Shown here piece after piece: positions 8,702 to 17,199 of a DNA stretch of 64,000 bases. Every line of letters starts with the position of its first letter. The stretch's first letter is position 1. The notes under the pieces are model-generated. The model was given only the letters and a program-made list of their open reading frames with translations, searched no databases and had not been told where the DNA came from. The stretch covers positions 2,604,001 through 2,668,000 of the forward strand of contig OW818679.1 in NCBI GenBank assembly GCA_942493145.1. Reading direction: 5' to 3'. The stretch comes from ENR-C20 sp942493145 (GTDB lineage Bacteria > Bacillota > Clostridia > Acetivibrionales > DTU013). The position numbers and the translations under genes were made by a program.

Positions 8702-9910
8702 TTATTGTATTGTCTCCATCATACTGAACATTGGCAGTGCCATTGATATTACAATAAAACCGATAATCCCACCCATAATTACAATTAACAATGGTTCCAC
8801 AAGAGATACCAACTTTTGCAGTCCCGCATCCACCTCATCGTCATAGAAGTCAGCTGCTTTTTCCAGTAAGCTGTCCAGTGTTCCGGATTCTTCTCCGATT
8901 TTTATCATGGAATCAACCATCGGGGGGAAAATACCAATCCTTTTAATGGGGCCTGAGAGATCCATACCCCTTCTCATTTCTTCCCTTGCATCCATAACCC
9001 CTTGGGCTACAACTCTGTTGTTTATTATTTTGGCTACAACCTCCATCGCCTGAAGTAATGGTATTCCGCTCGCAAGCAATGTCGATAAGGTGCGTGTGAA
9101 ACGGGCTGTAATAATCTTGACCAAAACACCTTTCAAAACAGGTATTCTTAGTTTAAAGCGATCCCAGGCCATGGCTCCCTTGTTTGAATTTTTAAATTTC
9201 AATCCAAAATAAACAGCTGCCACAACAATCGCTAAAATAATGTACCAATAAGCCCGTATTATACCGCTCAATCCAATAAGTAGTTTTGTGGGCGCAGGCA
9301 GCTCGACACCACTTTGTTCAAACATCGAAAAAAACATAGGCATTATGAAAGTAAGGAGAAAAATTACAACAAGAACTGCAACGACACTAAGGACTATCGG
9401 GTATACCATCGCTGCTTTAACTTTACTCTTAATCTTGTTGTCCTTTTCAAAATTAACCGCCATACGTGCCATTATTGAATCTAAAGTTCCACTTAACTCA
9501 CCCGCTTCCACCATATTTATAAGCAGTTCCGGGAATACATCACGGTGGTTTTTGAGAGCGCTTGAAAAGGATGATCCTTTCTGAACGTTTTCAAACAGAT
9601 TAGTGATTACACTTCTTAGCTTCCTGTTTTCTGTTTGCTGTTGCAGGATGTCCAATGCTTTGAAGATTGTGACACCTGCTGTCAACATTGTAGAGAACTG
9701 CCGGCAGAAGACCGCAAGGTCTTTTGTACTCACCTTTTGAAGAGAAGCGAGAACATCAGAATCTTTTCTCTCTACTATTTCTTCAATACGGGTAACATGC
9801 AGTTCCTTTTCCTTCATGGTCTGCAGCAACATGGTTCGGTCGCCTGCGGTATAGGTACCCTGGACCGGTTCTCCCAAGCTGTTTACAGCCCTGTATTTGA
9901 ACATTGGCAT
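8702..9910 (-). CDS. pilC: PilC, type IV pilus inner-membrane platform protein
   Basis: 402 residues, the normal length for PilC/GspF. Two GspF domains are visible: the first contains VFCRQFSTMLTAGVTIFKAL and the second FTRTLSTLLASGIPLLQAME. Three membrane helices lie at about residues 170-195, 212-232 and 372-395. The platform protein couples ATP hydrolysis by PilB and PilT to pilin movement. The start codon follows AAGAGGTG. It is 20 bases downstream of pilT and is followed by the sigma-factor gene. Confidence 0.95.
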   Translation of the reverse strand: MPMFKYRAVNSLGEPVQGTYTAGDRTMLLQTMKEKELHVTRIEEIVERKDSDVLASLQKVSTKDLAVFCRQFSTMLTAGVTIFKALDILQQQTENRKLRSVITNLFENVQKGSSFSSALKNHRDVFPELLINMVEAGELSGTLDSIMARMAVNFEKDNKIKSKVKAAMVYPIVLSVVAVLVVIFLLTFIMPMFFSMFEQSGVELPAPTKLLIGLSGIIRAYWYIILAIVVAAVYFGLKFKNSNKGAMAWDRFKLRIPVLKGVLVKIITARFTRTLSTLLASGIPLLQAMEVVAKIINNRVVAQGVMDAREEMRRGMDLSGPIKRIGIFPPMVDSMIKIGEESGTLDSLLEKAADFYDDEVDAGLQKLVSLVEPLLIVIMGGIIGFIVISMALPMFSMMETIQ

Positions 9911-9930
9911 ATATGTTTCACCTCTTTAAC

Positions 9931-11007
9931 TTATAGAACCCCTGATTGTATCAAATACCTCTTTAGCATTTCCTGATCGGTACACCTGCTGTTCGCCTGT
10001 TCCCTGGTAATAAGGCCCCGCTTTACAAACTCGCTCAGTGCGTAATCCATGGTCTTCATTCCAGACTTCATATTGGTCTGTATAATCGTGTCTATCTGGT
10101 GGGTCTTTCCTTCACGAATGAGGTTGCTTATTGCGTTGTTCATTATCATTATTTCAAAGGCTGCCACCATGCCCCTGCCATCAGCTGTCGGCATGAGCTG
10201 CTGCGATATGACCGCTTCCAGCACCGCTGCCAGCTGTATCCTGATCTGTTGCTGCTGAAATGGCGGGAATACATCAATAGCCCGGTCTATAGTCTGCGCA
10301 GCGCCTGTGGTATGCAATGTGGAAAGCACAAGATGTCCGGTTTCTGCTGCAGTTATGGCAGTTGATATGGTCTCAAGGTCACGCATCTCACCAACGAGAA
10401 TGACGTCAGGATCCTCACGGAGTGCTGATCGCAAGCCGTTGGCGAAGGTAAGAGTATCGCTGCCCACTTCTCTCTGATTAACCATGCTGACATTGTGCCT
10501 GTGCAGGTATTCAATGGGCTCTTCAAGCGTTATGATGTGGCATTTCTTGTTTTGGTTAATATGGTTGACCATGGCTGAAAGCGTAGTGGATTTGCCACTT
10601 CCCGTAGGGCCGGTGACAAGTATCAGACCCCTTGGCAATAGCGAAAGATCCTTGAATACCTCCGGGAATCCAAGTTGATCAATCGTGGGGACTTTGATCC
10701 ATATTACTCTTATTGCTATGCAATAGCTGTTTCGCTGTTTATATACGTTGACCCTGAATCGGCTTACATTGGGTATTACATATGAAAGATCTACCTCTCC
10801 CTTTTTCGTCAGTTCCGATACCTGGTCTTCATTTAGCAGCTGTCTGGCGCAGTTTTCAGTGTCCTCAGGTTTCAGGGACTCTTCCCCAAATGGCTTAAGT
10901 TCGCCATTTATCCTCACCATTGGCGGCAAACCTACTGTAATATGCAGGTCGGAGGCTCCCATTCCAACTGTCTTCGTCAAAGCATCAATCAGGTTTATCA
11001 TATTCAT
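9931..11007 (-). CDS. pilT: PilT, pilus retraction ATPase
   Basis: 358 residues. Walker A is GPTGSGKSTTLSAM, the Asp box is ITLEEPIEYLHRH, Walker B is DPDVILVGEMRD and the His box is TGHLVLSTLHTT. The C-terminal segment (LIREGKTHQIDTIIQTNMKS, then GMKTMDYAL) is typical of PilT rather than PilB. The N-terminal PAS-like part has the usual SDLHITVGLPPMVRINGEL. PilT powers pilus retraction and twitching. The first ATG lies four bases after GGTGGG, and a second ATG six bases later is equally possible as start. Confidence 0.95.
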   Translation of the reverse strand: MNMINLIDALTKTVGMGASDLHITVGLPPMVRINGELKPFGEESLKPEDTENCARQLLNEDQVSELTKKGEVDLSYVIPNVSRFRVNVYKQRNSYCIAIRVIWIKVPTIDQLGFPEVFKDLSLLPRGLILVTGPTGSGKSTTLSAMVNHINQNKKCHIITLEEPIEYLHRHNVSMVNQREVGSDTLTFANGLRSALREDPDVILVGEMRDLETISTAITAAETGHLVLSTLHTTGAAQTIDRAIDVFPPFQQQQIRIQLAAVLEAVISQQLMPTADGRGMVAAFEIMIMNNAISNLIREGKTHQIDTIIQTNMKSGMKTMDYALSEFVKRGLITREQANSRCTDQEMLKRYLIQSGVL

Positions 11008-11048
11008 CCCACCTTTTATCCAACTGTAAACTTTAGTCCTTTTATGCC

Positions 11049-12731
11049 TTAATCCAGGCTATATGTCATTTTAATCAATTCATCCGTAGTCGTAATTCCG
11101 TTCAAAACCAGCTTGATACAGCTGTCCCGCAGGCTCATGGTCCCGGCTTTAGCGGCCTGATGCCTTATTTGGTCGACGGTCGCCTTCCTGTCGACAAGCT
11201 CCCTTATGTCCCTGCCGATGGGCATTACCTCATGGATTGCTGTCCTTCCACTGTAGCCGGTATTATTGCAGGCGCTGCAGCCGGTGCCCCTGAACAGATG
11301 CTGACTCTCTCTGAGTTTAAGCATTGTCAGCTCTGTAATGTCGGGCTTATATGAGGTCTTGCAGTTTTTGCATATCTTTTTGACAAGTCTCTGCGATATG
11401 ATTCCGACTACCGACGAAGAAACCAGGTAGGACTCAATTCCCATATCAACCAGTCTTGATATCGTGGACGCTGAATCGTTGGTATGGATGGTGCTGAGTA
11501 CGAGATGCCCTGTGATGGCCGCTCGAACTGCTATCTGGGCGGTTTCAGCGTCACGTATCTCACCGATCATTATGATATCCGGGTCCTGCCTCAGTATTGA
11601 CCGGAGTCCGTTTGCAAAGGTCAAACCAGCTTTTGTGTTCACCTGGACCTGGTTGATTCCGTTGAGCCTGTATTCAACAGGATCTTCTACCGTTATGATG
11701 TTACTGTTTATTTTGTTCAATTCATTCAGCACAGCATACAACGTTGTAGTTTTACCACTTCCTGTTGGCCCTGTGACTAGAATAATCCCGTTCGGGTTCT
11801 TTATTATCTTTTCAAACAGCCCTATGTTCTCATTGTTGAAGCCGAGCTGTGATTTGGAAAGCAGTGTATCGCTTCGTCCCAGGAGCCTCATGACCACTTT
11901 TTCACCGTGGACTGTCGGAAGGATGGAAATACGCAGGTCAATTTCCTTTCCATCAACGGTCATTTCAACTCTGCCGTCCTGGGGAACGCGCTTTTCGGCT
12001 ATGTCCATCTTGCCCATAATCTTTATCCTGGTAATTACAGCGGCGTGCGCCGTCTTGGAAGATTTCATGATTTCCGTGAGCTCGCCGTCTATCCTGAACC
12101 TTATTCTCAGGGTGTCGGAAAGCGGCTCAATATGTATGTCACTGGCTTTTACCTTAATGGCATGCTGTATTACAGAATTAACAAGTCTTACAACAGGTGC
12201 ATTGCTTACACTGCTGGACATTTCACTGTCTTCGTCGGTGATCTGCTCGATATTGTATTGCTTTTTGAAGTCTTCAATTGCCTTCTCGGCGCCTTCCTTG
12301 CCGTAATATCTGTCTATGGCATGCAGAATTGAAGATTTAGTGGCAATGGCAGGTTTGACTTCCATGCCCGAAGCGATTTTGACATCGTCTATTGCGAGGA
12401 GGTCGAGAGGATCGGACATAGCAACAACAAGCCTGCCGTCTTCCCTCATTACCGGTATCAAATTGTTTTTTCTGGCAAGATTCTCGCTGATCAGCTTTAC
12501 AGCTTCAAGGTCTATATGAATATCGTTGAAGCTTATTTTGGGGATTTTGAGTTGGAATTCGAGAACATCTATGATGCTGTTCTCGTCAATCAGACCTTCG
12601 TCTATTATAAACTCGCCGAGTTTTTTACCCGAGGTTTTCTGCAATTCAAGTATACCCGCAAGCTTATCTGCTGTGAGTAGGTTCGCTTCAACCAGCAATT
12701 CACCTAGTTTCTTCTTATTACGGTTATACAT
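11049..12731 (-). CDS. pilB: PilB, pilus extension ATPase with MshEN-like N-terminus
   Basis: 560 residues. The N-terminus has two copies of an MshEN-type motif: KLGELLVEANLLTADKLAGI (ending LELQ) and KLGEFIIDEGLIDENSIIDV (ending LEFQ). In MshE and in some PilB proteins such motifs bind c-di-GMP. The ATPase half has Walker A (GPTGSGKTTTLYAVL), the Asp box (ITVEDPVEYRL), Walker B (DPDIIMIGEIRD), the His box (TGHLVLSTIHTN) and a tetracysteine zinc site (CKNC near residue 455 and CSACNNTGY near 485). PilB drives pilin polymerisation. It is the first gene of the operon and has its own promoter. Binding of c-di-GMP is an inference from the motif; the first copy has Ala where Gly is usual. Confidence 0.95.
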   Translation of the reverse strand: MYNRNKKKLGELLVEANLLTADKLAGILELQKTSGKKLGEFIIDEGLIDENSIIDVLEFQLKIPKISFNDIHIDLEAVKLISENLARKNNLIPVMREDGRLVVAMSDPLDLLAIDDVKIASGMEVKPAIATKSSILHAIDRYYGKEGAEKAIEDFKKQYNIEQITDEDSEMSSSVSNAPVVRLVNSVIQHAIKVKASDIHIEPLSDTLRIRFRIDGELTEIMKSSKTAHAAVITRIKIMGKMDIAEKRVPQDGRVEMTVDGKEIDLRISILPTVHGEKVVMRLLGRSDTLLSKSQLGFNNENIGLFEKIIKNPNGIILVTGPTGSGKTTTLYAVLNELNKINSNIITVEDPVEYRLNGINQVQVNTKAGLTFANGLRSILRQDPDIIMIGEIRDAETAQIAVRAAITGHLVLSTIHTNDSASTISRLVDMGIESYLVSSSVVGIISQRLVKKICKNCKTSYKPDITELTMLKLRESQHLFRGTGCSACNNTGYSGRTAIHEVMPIGRDIRELVDRKATVDQIRHQAAKAGTMSLRDSCIKLVLNGITTTDELIKMTYSLD

Positions 12732-12848
12732 ATTTTTTCCTCTGTAAATAAAAATGTAAATTGGATGGAAATTTTAATATTGCTAATTTATTACATTTAT
12801 CCATAGAACAATGTAATAAATAATCATATTTTGTAAAATCCTAGCTAA

Positions 12849-12879
12849 ATTATAACACAGATATTAAAATAGTTGTCAA
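12849..12879 (-). promoter_or_regulatory. Promoter upstream of the pilus operon
   Basis: On the minus strand a perfect TTGACA (12874-12879) and a perfect TATAAT (12849-12854) are separated by 19 bases, longer than the 17-base optimum. It lies about 120 bases before the pilB start. An inverted repeat (ATTACAT with ATGTAAT) sits between promoter and gene and could form an mRNA leader hairpin or an operator. Confidence 0.6.
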
Positions 12880-12962
12880 TATATTGCCATATATTTTTCA
12901 AATGTTTTCTGTATTTTTCTACGGAATGAATATATATGTTGCTTTTTATGTCAAGAGATGCA

Positions 12963-12998
12963 AAAACTGCCGGATTAAGCGCTTTAGCCGGCAGTTTT
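12963..12998 (-). terminator. Bidirectional terminator between the surface island and the pilus operon
   Basis: A perfect 11-bp stem (AAAACTGCCGG with CCGGCAGTTTT, 14-base loop) is flanked by A and T runs. On the minus strand it would end transcription from the transglutaminase-like gene just before the pilB promoter. Confidence 0.8.
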
Positions 12999-13250
12999 GC
13001 ATTGATCAGTAATTATGTGTCAGTTCGTTGTAGTCTTGATGTTGTCTATGATGTGTTCTTTATGCTTGGTTCTTATGAGAGGATTGAGGTATAAAAATAT
13101 TGTGTCGTCCAGGATGTATTGATATTGTGTCGCCATGGTGTCTTTGGCTCCAGCAGCCTTATGTCGTCTGAGTTGTCGTCCAGCGTTGGTTCAAGTAGTC
13201 GTCCAAGGTGTGTCTGGGTTAGCCGTCCTGGTATGTAGACTGGTTTCTGA
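12999..13250. other. Region with scattered GGACGAC repeats, no gene seen
   Basis: On the minus strand the motif GGACGAC, or a one-base variant, occurs about five times at irregular spacing. A frame out of phase with the transglutaminase gene is open for about 60 codons, but it has no start signal and no recognisable composition. I see no functional element here. Confidence 0.35.
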
Positions 13251-14234
13251 CTAATATTCGTTTACTTTAGAGTACTTGCCAGACGCCTTTTCCATTGTGT
13301 ATTTGGCTTTCCCTGCTCTCATTTGTGCGTCATAAGTCGTGTCAATTGTGATCCATTTGCCTGATGCTGCAAAATATACTTCGTTCCAGGCATGGTAGCC
13401 GTTTACTCCCTCTGCATATCCTTTGACCAGCTTGGCTGGGATGTCGAGACTTCTGAGCATTGCAGCGAAGGTTGATGAAAAATCGTAGCAGATACCAGTT
13501 GCGGATTCAATAGTGTCGTCGATGTCGGGCGTGTAGTCGAGCTTAAGGTTGCCGAGCTTGTTGTAGTCATAGCTGAAATTTTGAACAATGTATTTGTATA
13601 TAACACTGATCTTCTCTTCATCGGTCTTAAGACCCTCTGTGAGTTCCCTTGCCTTTTCTATTGCCTTGCTGTCTTCGTTCCAATTGATGTTCTGGACTGA
13701 ATTGAGATATACTTTTTTCTGATCGTCCAGAGCAAGTGTCACATTCTCTGACTTAATCTTTCTGTAGCTGTTGCCTGTAGTGTTTTCAAGAATGCTTATT
13801 GTGTATTCGCCATTACCATACTGCAGCGGATAATTGACCTCAACTCCATCAGTTTTGATGTAGTAGGAAATCTTTTTGCCGTCCTTTGTGACAAGAACCT
13901 TATGTGTTTTGGTGCTGTCCGATGTGTAACTGATGCTGACGGTTCCTGCATCAAGATTGGATACGATTACAGGCGTGCCCACTTTAACAGCTGCTGTTGT
14001 CTTGGTAGTATTGGTCGCTGTAGTGGTTGTACTAGTGGTTGTACTAGTGGTTTTAGTAGTGGTTGCCGCTGTCGTATATGTGGTTGTTTTTGATGTCGCT
14101 GTTGTAGTCGCCACTGTTTTAATGACCGTAGATGAAGCTGCTGCCGTGCTTACGGTTGCACTGTCTGCAAATGCTACAGCAGAGTTTACTAATAAAAATG
14201 CTATAATTGTTATTGATGATAATAACTTTTTCAT
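13251..14234 (-). CDS. Secreted transglutaminase-like protein with Thr-rich linker
   Basis: 327 residues. A signal peptide (to about residue 23, VAFA) is followed by a linker of Thr, Ser and Ala at about residues 25-80, a short beta domain and a transglutaminase-like (TGc) domain at about residues 200-320. The catalytic triad is visible: Cys in ATGICYDFSSTFAAMLRSL, His in GYHAWNEVY and Asp in WITIDTTYD. The family contains cysteine-dependent peptide cross-linking or hydrolysing enzymes, and the substrate cannot be told from sequence. There is no LPXTG motif. The start codon lies just after a c-di-GMP riboswitch whose final stem reaches into the ribosome binding site. The Thr-rich linker is a possible glycosylation target. 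Confidence 0.88.
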   Translation of the reverse strand: MKKLLSSITIIAFLLVNSAVAFADSATVSTAAASSTVIKTVATTTATSKTTTYTTAATTTKTTSTTTSTTTTATNTTKTTAAVKVGTPVIVSNLDAGTVSISYTSDSTKTHKVLVTKDGKKISYYIKTDGVEVNYPLQYGNGEYTISILENTTGNSYRKIKSENVTLALDDQKKVYLNSVQNINWNEDSKAIEKARELTEGLKTDEEKISVIYKYIVQNFSYDYNKLGNLKLDYTPDIDDTIESATGICYDFSSTFAAMLRSLDIPAKLVKGYAEGVNGYHAWNEVYFAASGKWITIDTTYDAQMRAGKAKYTMEKASGKYSKVNEY

Positions 14235-14242
14235 AAAAAACT

Positions 14243-14325
14243 CTCCCTTCGGTAGCTGGCTGCCATTTTACAGGCCCTTTAGCTTTGCGTCCCAGACTTT
14301 CGACTGGTTTGCCTTTATCGTTGAA
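14243..14325 (-). promoter_or_regulatory. c-di-GMP-I (GEMM) riboswitch of the transglutaminase-like gene
   Basis: The minus strand contains the conserved core: GCAAACC, a stem closed by a CGAAAG tetraloop, GGGACGCAAAGCT, then GGGCCTG and ATGGCAGCCAGC. This is the class I c-di-GMP aptamer signature. The 3' strand runs CTACCGAAGGGAGAG into the ribosome binding site, and ATG follows after six T residues. CTCTTC on the 5' side can pair with GAAGGG of the ribosome binding site, so ligand-stabilised closing would hide it. An upstream GTTGAGAG (14347-14354) can instead pair with CTC-TTCAAC. Confidence 0.93.
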
Positions 14326-14509
14326 GAGTGGTGCTTTCGCTTCCGTCTCTCAACAATGAAACTTTTGTGTATTCAGCTCGTATTGCTTACCTTGCTGTTG
14401 ATCTTTTGTTGTGTTTCAAAAAGTAGTGCTCATATCGTGATGCGTTCTACGCGTCTTTGCTGTTGGCTTTGATGTTCGTCTCCAGATGTTTTTGCAAATA
14501 AAAAACTTC

Positions 14510-14600
14510 CCCTTCGGTAACTGGCTGCCATTTTACAGGCCCTGTAGTTTTGCGCCGCTGTCTTTCGACAGGTTTGCTATTATCGTTGAAAAGCTCAACA
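14510..14600 (-). promoter_or_regulatory. Second c-di-GMP-I riboswitch in tandem
   Basis: The minus strand again shows GCAAACC, the CGAAAG loop, GCGCAAAACT, GGGCCTG and ATGGCAGCCAGTTACCG. The usual GGGACGCAAA is changed to GGCGCAAA, so ligand binding may be weakened. The sequence GAAGGGGAAG and a T-run follow, but the codon where ATG stands in the other copy reads ATTTGC. No frame of useful length starts here. The roughly 185 bases between this copy and the next (14326-14509) show no gene. It is either a tandem sensor for the transglutaminase gene or the leader of a lost gene. Confidence 0.88.
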
Positions 14601-14648
14601 AATTCTGGATATTCTTTTACTTACATTTACATATTACAACACATTTTT

Positions 14649-14759
14649 CTAAAAATCAATAGTTATTTTAAATTTTTTCAGAAATATTCCTAGTACTGCC
14701 ATCAAGCTGCCAATGCCTGTTTCAACAACTGCAGGCAACCCATAAATCCCCGCCGGCAT
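14649..14759 (-). pseudogene. Remnant of an LPXTG-type cell-wall anchor
   Basis: A 36-codon open stretch reads MPAGIYGLPAVVETGIGSLM, then AVLGIFLKKFK and a stop. It closely resembles the sorting-signal tail of the intact proteins nearby, for example GIPAVVISGLGGLAALAGIL in the gene at 18049-19098. The LPKTG residues are gone and upstream frames are closed by stop codons. It lies directly downstream of an intact LPXTG gene. I read it as the 3' end of a duplicated and decayed surface-protein gene. Confidence 0.6.
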
Positions 14760-14834
14760 TGCATAACCGTTTTCTATATTATACGGCTACCCAATACCGG
14801 CATGGGCCCTTATTAAACTAAACCAATATTGCGC

Positions 14835-16631
14835 TTACTTCAGTTTCCTTCTGAGGAACAAGCCTGCAGTTGCCAGGAGTCCACCCAGGCCACCAAACGC
14901 TGCTGCAGGTATACCGCCTGTTTTAGGAAGTGACACAGGTGCAGCAGGTACTACTTCATTTACGTCCTCCACAGGATCTCCATGTGGCAATTCCTGAACT
15001 ACCGGTGAGGGAGCTTTAGGAGCTGCCGGGACGGGCTCTGTTTCATCTTCTATAGGTGCAGGTACGGTTGATACTGTTGTTACTGGAGTTTCTGGAGTTG
15101 TCGGCGTGTATCCCCCCGTGTTCTGTACATATTGTGTATATATTGCCGAAGCTTCTGCAGTTACATAGGGATAATAACCAGAGTTTGAATCGTCTGAAGT
15201 CGAATCACTAAGGCTTGCGGCCATCGCTTGACTTTCTCCATAGTAATATCCTATTACAGTTGCCTCGTTGATTACTTCCAAATCGGCATTGTTTGAGTAT
15301 GTCCTAGTGAATGAAAAGTGGTCGCCCGCTTCTAAAATACCTTCGTTTTCTGTATATACATAAATTGGGGCATTCTGGTCCAACAGCGGATCTTCGACTT
15401 CGACACCAAACAAATCAATGTCTGTCGGGTTTGTGACAGTAAATGTGTATGTCACCTCGGTACCAAGTTTTACATTATTATGGTTAACTGTTTTGGTTAG
15501 TTCTATTATTGGATATACATAATAGTAAACAGTGGAATCATCAGTAACACTACTATTACCAAAATTTCCTTCAGCAACAGCATAATTATCTTGATATCCG
15601 GCGTTCTTTACAACATAATCATAATAGTAGGTAACAGATTGTTTAGCTTTCAATCCATCTGAAAAAGTATAAAGTATATGCTTTCCGCCCGGAATCAGCT
15701 TTTCATCTATGATATCTACTGTGTCAAAATCTACATTGCCGGTGTTTTCAACAACGAACTTGAATTTTATTGTATCATTGAATGATATTATCTCATCAGT
15801 TCCAAGTTCTATTGTTTTAGTTATTTTTATGGATGGAGCCGGTTTTTCCAAAACTGCATATGTGTAAGTAGCTGCTGCGGGTGTTGTTTGCTTTATATCC
15901 GTACCGGATTCGCTTGTATCAGCGTCGTAGGAACCATAAACAGAAGCGTTGTTTACTACATTGAACGGATAGGACGCACCAGTGGGCGCTGTAGTCTCAA
16001 CACTGAAGGATGTGGTTAATCCAACTCCAAGAGTGGTTGGTGCACCTGACAATTTGCCGGTAAGCATAGCATCTGTCAGCACGATTCCTGTGACAGGTAA
16101 ATTACCATAGTTTGTCAACGTAAATGTGTATGTTACCTTATCACCTGGATAATACCACGTACTATCTGCACTTTTAGTCAAAGTCAATGCCGCAGAAGTA
16201 GTACTTGGCGGCGATGGCGGCAATACTTCCGGTGCTACAGATATCCAGTAATTTATAGATCCTCCACCTTCTACTCCACCAAATTTGGATGCTGGTGAAA
16301 ATTCCTGTACACCATAACTAGTAGTAACTATTATTTTTGTTATATCGTCTTTTACATATTCATTCCCGTCAGATACTGTATATGTAGTGCTGCCACCATT
16401 TCTGGTCAAAGAAATGGGACTGGCTATTCCTGTTTGTACAATCTGCACACTCAATACATTATCAATTCCATCATTAATATGTACATGTACCTTTGTGTTA
16501 CCACCACCACTAACTTTTTCCTCGTCCGTTTTAGCACTAACACCACCCACGCAGAATACTGCCGTGAACAAAAATACCAATACCAATGCCAGGGATAATA
16601 ACTTGCTTTTCTTAGCGAAAACTATACTCAT
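14835..16631 (-). CDS. LPXTG surface protein with DUF11-like repeats
   Basis: 598 residues. A signal peptide (to about residue 33) is followed by a beta-rich domain and then three DUF11-like repeats of about 100 residues. Each begins with a block such as LTLTKSADSTWYYPGDKVTY, IKITKTIELGTDEIISF or IELTKTVNHNNVKLGTEVTY. DUF11 repeats are Ig-like stalk domains of bacterial surface proteins. A Pro/Glu-rich linker leads to LPKTGG, a hydrophobic helix and the basic tail LRRKLK, which is a complete sortase sorting signal. The start follows TAGGAGG. A riboswitch-like element and a terminator lie in its leader. The sortase gene is 3 kb away in the same orientation. Confidence 0.92.
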   Translation of the reverse strand: MSIVFAKKSKLLSLALVLVFLFTAVFCVGGVSAKTDEEKVSGGGNTKVHVHINDGIDNVLSVQIVQTGIASPISLTRNGGSTTYTVSDGNEYVKDDITKIIVTTSYGVQEFSPASKFGGVEGGGSINYWISVAPEVLPPSPPSTTSAALTLTKSADSTWYYPGDKVTYTFTLTNYGNLPVTGIVLTDAMLTGKLSGAPTTLGVGLTTSFSVETTAPTGASYPFNVVNNASVYGSYDADTSESGTDIKQTTPAAATYTYAVLEKPAPSIKITKTIELGTDEIISFNDTIKFKFVVENTGNVDFDTVDIIDEKLIPGGKHILYTFSDGLKAKQSVTYYYDYVVKNAGYQDNYAVAEGNFGNSSVTDDSTVYYYVYPIIELTKTVNHNNVKLGTEVTYTFTVTNPTDIDLFGVEVEDPLLDQNAPIYVYTENEGILEAGDHFSFTRTYSNNADLEVINEATVIGYYYGESQAMAASLSDSTSDDSNSGYYPYVTAEASAIYTQYVQNTGGYTPTTPETPVTTVSTVPAPIEDETEPVPAAPKAPSPVVQELPHGDPVEDVNEVVPAAPVSLPKTGGIPAAAFGGLGGLLATAGLFLRRKLK

Positions 16632-16772
16632 ACAAAAATCCTCCTAGATAATTTTGCTTACATTATTCTGGAGTGTAAGAACTCTGTTTTCAGCCTCGTT
16701 TTATGGTGAAACGTGGTTAACCTTGAATTATAATTTTGATTTATCTGCTGATCAGTTTCTCCCAAAGACACT

Positions 16773-16805
16773 AAAAAAACCGCCTATTGAGAGTAATATG
16801 GCGGT
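16773..16805 (-). terminator. Terminator in the leader of the DUF11/LPXTG gene
   Basis: On the minus strand ACCGCC pairs with GGCGGT, with an inner TATT/AATA extension, and seven U residues follow. It stands between the riboswitch-like core and the start codon at 16631, so it is placed to act as the expression platform of a transcriptional switch. Confidence 0.82.
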
Positions 16806-16890
16806 CGGACGGTCATAACGATATCTATGATATGCGCTTTAGACTCCTGGACTTTGCGTCCCGGCTTTTCAACCGGTTTGCTTTTTACAT
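16806..16890 (-). promoter_or_regulatory. Divergent c-di-GMP-I riboswitch-like element
   Basis: The first half of the aptamer is intact on the minus strand: GCAAACC, GGTTGAAAAGCC, GGGACGCAAAGTCC. The second half differs from the other copies: GGAGTC pairs with GACCGTCC around an extra AT-rich hairpin, and ATGGCAGCC is missing. The closing P1 stem is not obvious. The 3' part shares the sequence ACCGCC with the terminator stem, which gives a possible choice between aptamer and terminator. It may be a variant class, an altered-specificity form or a decaying copy. Confidence 0.65.
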
Positions 16891-17199
16891 ATGGTCAAAT
16901 ATTAAATTGTGTCTTGTGATTATTAGCTACAAATGACATCGAGCCAAGCACACAAACCCCCAAAAAATACGAAGTTTACGCGGGCTTGATATCTGCTTGC
17001 AAATATTTATTTTGACAGGTATGTTGTTATGGTACCATCTTTTTTAATAAAAATCAAGTAGTATTTTGTCATATTTTAAAATATTTTGTATCTTTACTGC
17101 TTTAATACATATTTACTATTATATTGTTTGTTCAAAGACAACCTACCCATCAACCCGTTAACCCGTCTACATGATCGCTCCAATCAACCTGGCTGATTG

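Noticed and set aside
11464..12306. 280-codon plus-strand frame inside pilB
   Set aside because: It is a shadow of the strongly conserved PilB sequence and has no start signal.
12999..13250. Continuation of the transglutaminase-like gene by frameshift
   Set aside because: The TGc domain is complete before the stop codon, and the out-of-phase frame has no domain-like pattern.
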